Source: Vicia villosa (lineage: Eukaryota; Streptophyta; Magnoliopsida; Fabales; Fabaceae). Taken from it: a stretch of DNA of 64,000 nt. Under the pieces are notes generated by a model. The model did not search any database, was not told where the DNA came from, and saw only the letters and a program-made list of their open reading frames with translations. Location of the stretch: positions 30,405,806 to 30,469,805 of the forward strand of contig NC_081183.1 in NCBI RefSeq assembly GCF_029867415.1, read 5' to 3'. This document shows, one piece after another, positions 59,101 to 64,000 of this stretch. Numbering within the stretch: the stretch's first letter is position 1; each line of letters starts with the position of its first letter. Position numbers and translations under genes: made by a program.

Positions 59101-60172
59101 TGCCATTGAATTTCTCATACACTCACTCCCCTATTATTTTTATTTTTATTTTCAGGGTCGATCGAAGGTTCGAGGGAATCAAGGCATTCAATGTTTAAAG
59201 TTAATTATTGATCCTTCTTATTTTCTCCGTTTGTTAATTTCCCCCATCCCCGCAGGTGTTTATTGTAATAGCGTAGGACATTTATTTTCCTGCCTTTAAT
59301 TTCTGCAATTTTAAACTGCGTGGTTAGTAATCTTAGGGAGTGCAAGCCTTTAACAGAATTAGGATAACTAAATACAAGATTAAATTTTCGAACTGAACCA
59401 CGTGATTGTTGCACCCACACACCTTTAGGGTAATCCCTCTTGTTGCCTTATTGTTGCCTTATATTGTTGTCTTGTTGCCTCTAAACATACTAAATAGTCA
59501 AAGTCCCTCCATTCCGAGGATACCTAAAGCAATGTTGCCTTCAAAGTTATTGAAACTCCCTCGAGGTTGCCTTATACGGAATAATTGTCCCAATTGCTAA
59601 GGTATCCTCGCATGATGCCTAAAAAGATAAAATGACTATTATATCCTTCCCTTAGACTACCTGCCCTCTTTATGGCATGGGACAGTCTTATGGCGAACGA
59701 TAACTCGATGACCCTTCAATATCCAATTGAAAGACTTCCTGCCCTCTTATGGTATGGATAGATCCTTTCGCCCGAAAAGCTAAAAGAACGATTTTTCAAA
59801 CTTAGGGTAGTTGCTACTAATTGCTTGCTCTATAATCCAAATTACTTTTCCACTCTTTTTAAAAATCAAATTCAAAAAAGACTACGCTTATTTACAAGAT
59901 AAAGTTCTTATTCAAAGATCTCTTTCCAACAATTCAAACTTTTCAAACATTTTCCAAACAAAGTGAGCTAAGCAATTAAGAGCACATGGATAACCATGGA
60001 TACAAAGGGTGCCTTACACCTTCCCTTTGTATAATTTACCCCCCGAACTCAAAATCTTTTCAAAAGGTCTTTTTCTGTTCTTTTAGCCTTTCTATAAATT
60101 GGATAAAATAAAAGTCGGTGGCGACTCTTGCTTACCGCGACATTTCGAATAAAGTCAGTTCACCGTATTACA
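56155..60172 (+). repeat. 5' LTR of the second Ogre-family element (4,018 bp)
   Basis: Its start is shared with the first Ogre element, and it ends TTCACCGTATTACA before the primer site. No gene lies within it; small open frames are incidental. Most of the LTR is not obviously similar to the first element's LTR, although both end with similar GGTGGCGACTC text. Confidence 0.85.
58345..58401 (+). other. tRNA-like segment in the LTR
   Basis: GCAGGTGGTTAAAGAGACTAG and, 30 bp on, CCTGGGTTTGAACCCAG resemble the A and B boxes and T-arm of a tRNA. There is no matching acceptor stem or anticodon arm, so it is a tRNA-derived scrap (SINE-like) or coincidence. Confidence 0.35.
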
Positions 60173-60176
60173 GAAC

Positions 60177-60194
60177 TGGCAACTCTGCTGGGGA
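60177..60194 (+). other. Primer binding site, tRNA-Arg type
   Basis: TGGCAACTCTGCTGGGGA lies four bases after the LTR and has one difference from the site of the intact Ogre element. Confidence 0.8.
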
Positions 60195-61003
60195 TGCTTT
60201 CGAATAAAAGAGGGGTTACCTTAGAGCTAGGATCACTTTAAATTTGTTTGACTTGTTTGCTTTATCTTTAAAGGTTGTTTTGGGTATTCTACTGTGTGAA
60301 GGATCCTACACCCGGATCTAGTGTACCTTAGGTATGTGGCATGAGACCAGGGAGGTTGTACGACATGTATCGTTATGGTTGAACTGGTGGCCACCGTTAG
60401 TGCGACACTTTGGTTTGTCCTGATGGCCCTTGAATATGATCGAGGAGATATTTGGCTACCGCGTGGTGTCATAAGCGCTAATTCGCCCTTAGAACCCTAG
60501 TTGAACTTGACTTTGGCCTATAGGAAGTAGCGAGATAGCTGGCTTTGGATTCCTGACTTAAGCCGGTTGATACTCGATGCTACACTCATTGAGATTGGAC
60601 TCTAGGGATGCTTTTGGCTGGCCGATCGAGTGCCATGTTGAGACAATGCCCGTGAGAAAGATCAGGGATATGAGCACCATAGAACCCGGTTACTATTCTA
60701 GGACAGGTTGAACCAACTTAACTTCAGTGGGGAGGGTACTTACCTACGAACTTCACGCAAGCCTTTAAACCTAAGTACACTTGTGTGACTTGTCTGTGCT
60801 TGCTACTAACCTTTGTTTTCCTTGCAGGTTTTGTCAAAAGACTTGTTTGCCCTTACTATCTTACGACATACTTGATGCACTACATTCGCATAACATCATG
60901 ACATCATGACATCATAAGCATAACATGATTTAACTAACCCTTTCAAGAATCTTAGGAATTTAGGGCGCGCAATTTCAGGTGCTCTTATCAAGGACTGAAC
61001 TCT
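60195..61003 (+). other. Leader of the second Ogre-family element
   Basis: I see no ORF1-like frame here, unlike the first element. It is noncoding as far as I can tell, and ends in a CATGACATCATGACATCATA repeat near 60896. Confidence 0.5.
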
Positions 61004-61121
61004 TATCAAGGGGCAAGAGGATTTACTTTCCTCTTGCCACATACCTTCCAATTCAGAGACGCTGTACCTATCAAGGGGCAAGAGGATTTATTTTCCTCTA
61101 GCCATGTACCTTCAAATTCAG
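61004..61121 (+). repeat. Duplicated 53-bp hairpin in the gag leader
   Basis: Two copies (61004-61056 and 61069-61121) each contain GGCAAGAGGA and TCCTCTTGCC around a 7-nt loop (TTTACTT or TTTATTT). The stem is a perfect 10 bp in copy 1 and has one mismatch in copy 2. They are separated by 12 bp, about 230 bp before the gag ATG. Confidence 0.8.
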
Positions 61122-61347
61122 AAGTTCCCGAATCAGAGGCTATGACCCACTGGATATGGTGAGCTTGATTCCCATAGAAGAACACCCAAAAATCAGAGTT
61201 CTTCAAACGAAGAAGCGACCAAATCATTTTTTAACGTTGCTAACTAAATTTCCAGAGATCCTTGAAAATATTGCATCTGCATTCATAACATTGCATCACA
61301 GGTTTCCACCACAGGTTTCTCACCTCCTCGCTGTTTATTTCAGGATC

Positions 61348-62712
61348 ATGAATCTCGAACAATCAGTTAAAGATCTCCAAGCTCAAAATGCTGAATTCCA
61401 AGCCTTGATTCTGAATTTGTCCAAGGGGCAAGAAGAGCTGAAAACCATGCTGACTAAAAAGAAGAAGAAGAAGGGTAAGAAGACTCAGGTGAAAAAGCTT
61501 AGACCGATCTTGCAACTCAGGGATGCCGAAGCCTCTGAAGACAGTGACGACGAGGAGCAAGATGATGATGCTAGTATCAAAACTGATGCAAAAAGTAATC
61601 ATGATTCTGCCAAGCCCTCTGAAGAAGAAGAGGACTACCATCATGAGGATGAACATCCCGATGACAAATATAAGTTGTTGGATGAACGTATGAAAGCCAT
61701 GGAAATCCAGAAGATACCTGGACTAGACTTTGAAGAACTAGGACTCATCTCTAGAGTTGTTATACCTCCGAAATTCAAGATTCCAACTTTTGCAAAATAC
61801 GATGGAGTCTCTTGTCCTAAGTTGCACTTGAGGTCTTATGTAAGGAAGATAGAACCTCATACTACCGATAAGAAACTATGGATCCACTTTTTCCAAGAGA
61901 GCTTATCTGGAACTCAACTCGAATGGTACTATCAACTGGAAAGTACTAACATCCGTACCTGGGAAGATTTGGTTGTTGCCTTTTACCAGCAATACCAATA
62001 CAACACTGACCTCGAACCAACTCGCATGCAACTACAAAGCATGTCTATGGGACCTGAGGAAAGTTTCAAGGAGTATGCTCAAAAATGGAGAGATCTAGCT
62101 GGAAGAGTCAAACCTTCTTTGGCTGACAGAGAATTGGTGGATATGTTTATGAGTACACTGACTGGCCCTTTCTATAGTCATTTGCTGGGAAGTTCATCAT
62201 TTGGATTCACTGAACTTATACTGACTGGGGAACATGTTGAGAATGGCATCCGAAGTGGTAAGATTCAAGCTGCTACATCCTCAGGCGTTGCAAAAAAACC
62301 TTTCAATGGGAAGTCAGATTCAAATGATGGGCAGGATCAGAAAAGGAGTAACCATGGCCAATCTGTTGGGGCATTTTTGATCTCCACACCGGCACCTCAA
62401 AAAGGTCGTCAAAACAAGCAAGACACGCCTAGGCGTCAGTTTACAAAGATCAATATGTCACTGGCTCAAGCATTACAACACCTGTTGAAGTCAGAGTTGA
62501 TCACTTTAAAGGACCCCCCTAAGAATCCTAGTACTTCTGCTCGAAGCTATAATCCTAATGTGAGGTGTGCATATCACTCCGATAGTCCTGGTCACGATAC
62601 AAATAGTTTCTGGACATTGAGGAACAAGATCCAAGATATGATCGATGCTTGGGAAATCAAGTTTGATCCCCCTGAGACTCCTAACGTGACTGCTAATGGT
62701 GTGGATGGCTAG
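61348..62712 (+). CDS. Gag of the second Ogre-family element
   Basis: The ATG at 61348 gives about 454 codons. It follows a good acceptor (TTATTTCAG, 61335-61343), so the leader may be spliced. A coiled-coil start (MNLEQSVKDLQAQNAEFQAL) is followed by a Lys-rich block, an acidic Asp/Glu block, and the capsid-like gag domain (PPKFKIPTFAKYDGVSCP to ENGIRSGKIQ). This is readily aligned with residues 200-370 of the first element's gag. The zinc-knuckle-like motif reads CAYHSDSPGHDTNSF: the last Cys is Phe here, so metal binding is probably impaired. The frame is otherwise intact and stops at TAG 62710-62712 with no protease attached, which is unusual for this lineage. It could form particles with a relative's enzymes. 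Confidence 0.85.
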   Translation: MNLEQSVKDLQAQNAEFQALILNLSKGQEELKTMLTKKKKKKGKKTQVKKLRPILQLRDAEASEDSDDEEQDDDASIKTDAKSNHDSAKPSEEEEDYHHEDEHPDDKYKLLDERMKAMEIQKIPGLDFEELGLISRVVIPPKFKIPTFAKYDGVSCPKLHLRSYVRKIEPHTTDKKLWIHFFQESLSGTQLEWYYQLESTNIRTWEDLVVAFYQQYQYNTDLEPTRMQLQSMSMGPEESFKEYAQKWRDLAGRVKPSLADRELVDMFMSTLTGPFYSHLLGSSSFGFTELILTGEHVENGIRSGKIQAATSSGVAKKPFNGKSDSNDGQDQKRSNHGQSVGAFLISTPAPQKGRQNKQDTPRRQFTKINMSLAQALQHLLKSELITLKDPPKNPSTSARSYNPNVRCAYHSDSPGHDTNSFWTLRNKIQDMIDAWEIKFDPPETPNVTANGVDG

Positions 62713-64000
62713 AAGGATGAACTTTCAGATCATTAGTTTTACTTTTCATTTGCTAATTTCTATTTTGTTTGTTTAAACATTCGAATTATGATAGACATTA
62801 CCTGTTTTAATAATCATCATTAGTGCATTGCATATGTTTGTCTTGAATAAATTATTTCGCTATCACTCATTTTAAATTATGTCTTTACTTTGCATATGTT
62901 TTATGATATTCAACTCCTGCTAAAGCTGTATGCCTTTTGAGGGAGGATGACGAAAATGATACCGCAACCTCATACAATATGCTTTTGAACGGACTATGTT
63001 GACGATGTACATGCATTATTTTAATTCCTAAACAGTGGAGATATAAGGATGTTAATCCCTCGTCAACCCCCTTTGAGCCTAAGAAGTAGAAGTTTCTTTC
63101 TCATACAAATTAAACCCTTAATCACAACCTGGGGCAGGGTAGTTACTCAGTTAACTCAATTGTACTAGCTGTTGATTATACAAATAATGATGGGTCCCCG
63201 CAACCAGTAAGTCATGCAGTCAATATCCACCAAAAAGAAAAAAGATGTTAAGTCAAAACCTATGAAGGAGACTTAGCAAAAATAAAACATCCCGCTGATT
63301 GTAACCTCAAAATAAACAGTTCAGGCAAAAGTTAGGGATAACAAAAATCAAAGAAAAAAAGAGGTCACTACAAATCCTCGAGCAAAGCAAAAAGAATTAC
63401 AAAGAAGGATGATTGACTGTCCAAATAAACTTCTGGTGCTTCAACCACTATCAAATATCAATGTTAACACTTCAAGCTTTGTTAAAGATGAAACACAAAG
63501 TTAACTGAGCATAGGATCGAAGAACATCACGAAGATGGGGATGGGTATAAATAAATTTTGAGCCATTACCCTTTGTTTCTTAAACCGTGAACCAAGCCAC
63601 GTTACAACCCTTGAAAGTCCTAACCGAAGCATGGTTAGTTCGAAAGCATACTGTCACCAAAAAGGTATCCTGACTCCTTAAGGTTTACCACAAATGCTAA
63701 GTTGATATTTCATTTTTTACAAACATCATGTTTTTATAAACATCACGCTTTTACATCTCCAGTTTTAATGTTTTTCAACAAACTCAAGACAGACGTACGC
63801 ATTGCATCTCATGAATTCATTATTAAACATATTCTGCTACATAATTTCAAATGTTAGCATCAAAAAGAATTTGCACAGGGTACAACTAATGACTGAAAGT
63901 TATCCCGACAGACAAGATTACTCCAAGAAGCAATGTCTCCTACGCATACAAAGGGGCATGACACGTTTTGCCCAATCAATCTGGGGCAATCAGGTCAAGA
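62713..64000 (+). other. 3' region of the second Ogre-family element
   Basis: No coding sequence is seen. At 63265-63341, GGAGACTTAGCAAAAATAAA then ATCCCGCTGATTG then CAGGCAAAAGTTAGGGA match the post-integrase motif of the first element (from about 23690). The rest is noncoding and runs to the window edge. Confidence 0.6.

Larger units (their letters stand above)
56155..64000 (+). mobile_element. Second Ogre-family element, gag only, cut by window end
   Basis: It begins TGTCATACCCCAAAATTTGC, nearly the same first 20 bp as the intact Ogre element, and has a 4,018-bp LTR, the same primer-site type and a related gag. After the gag stop (62712) no protease, RT, RNase H or integrase is readable. 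Instead, by about 63265 the sequence matches the motif that lies just after integrase in the intact element. So pol appears deleted and the element should depend on enzymes supplied by relatives. The 3' LTR and target duplication lie beyond the window. Confidence 0.85.

Overview
This is plant nuclear DNA: AT-rich, with no intact host gene that I can recognise, and built almost entirely from nested transposable elements. Two Ogre/Tat-lineage Ty3/gypsy elements with LTRs of 3-4 kb, a Sirevirus-type Ty1/copia element and CACTA transposons together suggest a large-genome legume, probably of the temperate clade that includes pea, vetch, clover and medic. The species is inferred from element types only.

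Layout. 1-3485: AT-rich intergenic DNA with tandem repeats. 3486-7776: a CACTA element (3-bp duplication ATG) carrying pieces of other genes. These include an exon of inositol 1,3,4-trisphosphate 5/6-kinase (ITPK) that is splice-phase-compatible with exons of a Ulp1-like cysteine protease. 8476-9601: a solo Sirevirus LTR (duplication GAGGT). 11364-28896: a Stowaway MITE split by a complete 17.3-kb Ogre element (11516-28771, duplication CATAA). The Ogre element has near-identical LTRs and open ORF1, gag-protease and RT/RNaseH/integrase frames. 28897-34534: LINE remnant and unassigned DNA. 34535-37479: a second CACTA element (duplication TGC) that itself holds a solo LTR (34621-35697, duplication CGCTA). 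38925-40195: LINE and copia remnants. 42640-54860: an old gypsy-like remnant split by a 10.2-kb Sirevirus on the minus strand (44452-54647, duplication CAAAC). That Sirevirus keeps gag, protease, integrase and an envelope-like ORF but has lost RT-RNaseH. 55158-55746: a foldback MITE. 56155 to the window end: a second Ogre-family element with a 4.0-kb LTR and a gag gene, in which the sequence that normally follows pol comes directly after gag.

How the parts work together. Only the first Ogre element looks able to make all its own proteins. Its gag-protease stop codon overlaps a candidate splice donor, and removing a 236-nt intron would restore the frame into RT. The second Ogre-like element and the Sirevirus would need enzymes supplied in trans. 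The most unusual structure is in the 3' untranslated region of the intact Ogre element. Five stem-loops there share a 13-nt loop while their stems differ in sequence yet still pair, and they are followed by a strong double hairpin just before the polypurine tract.
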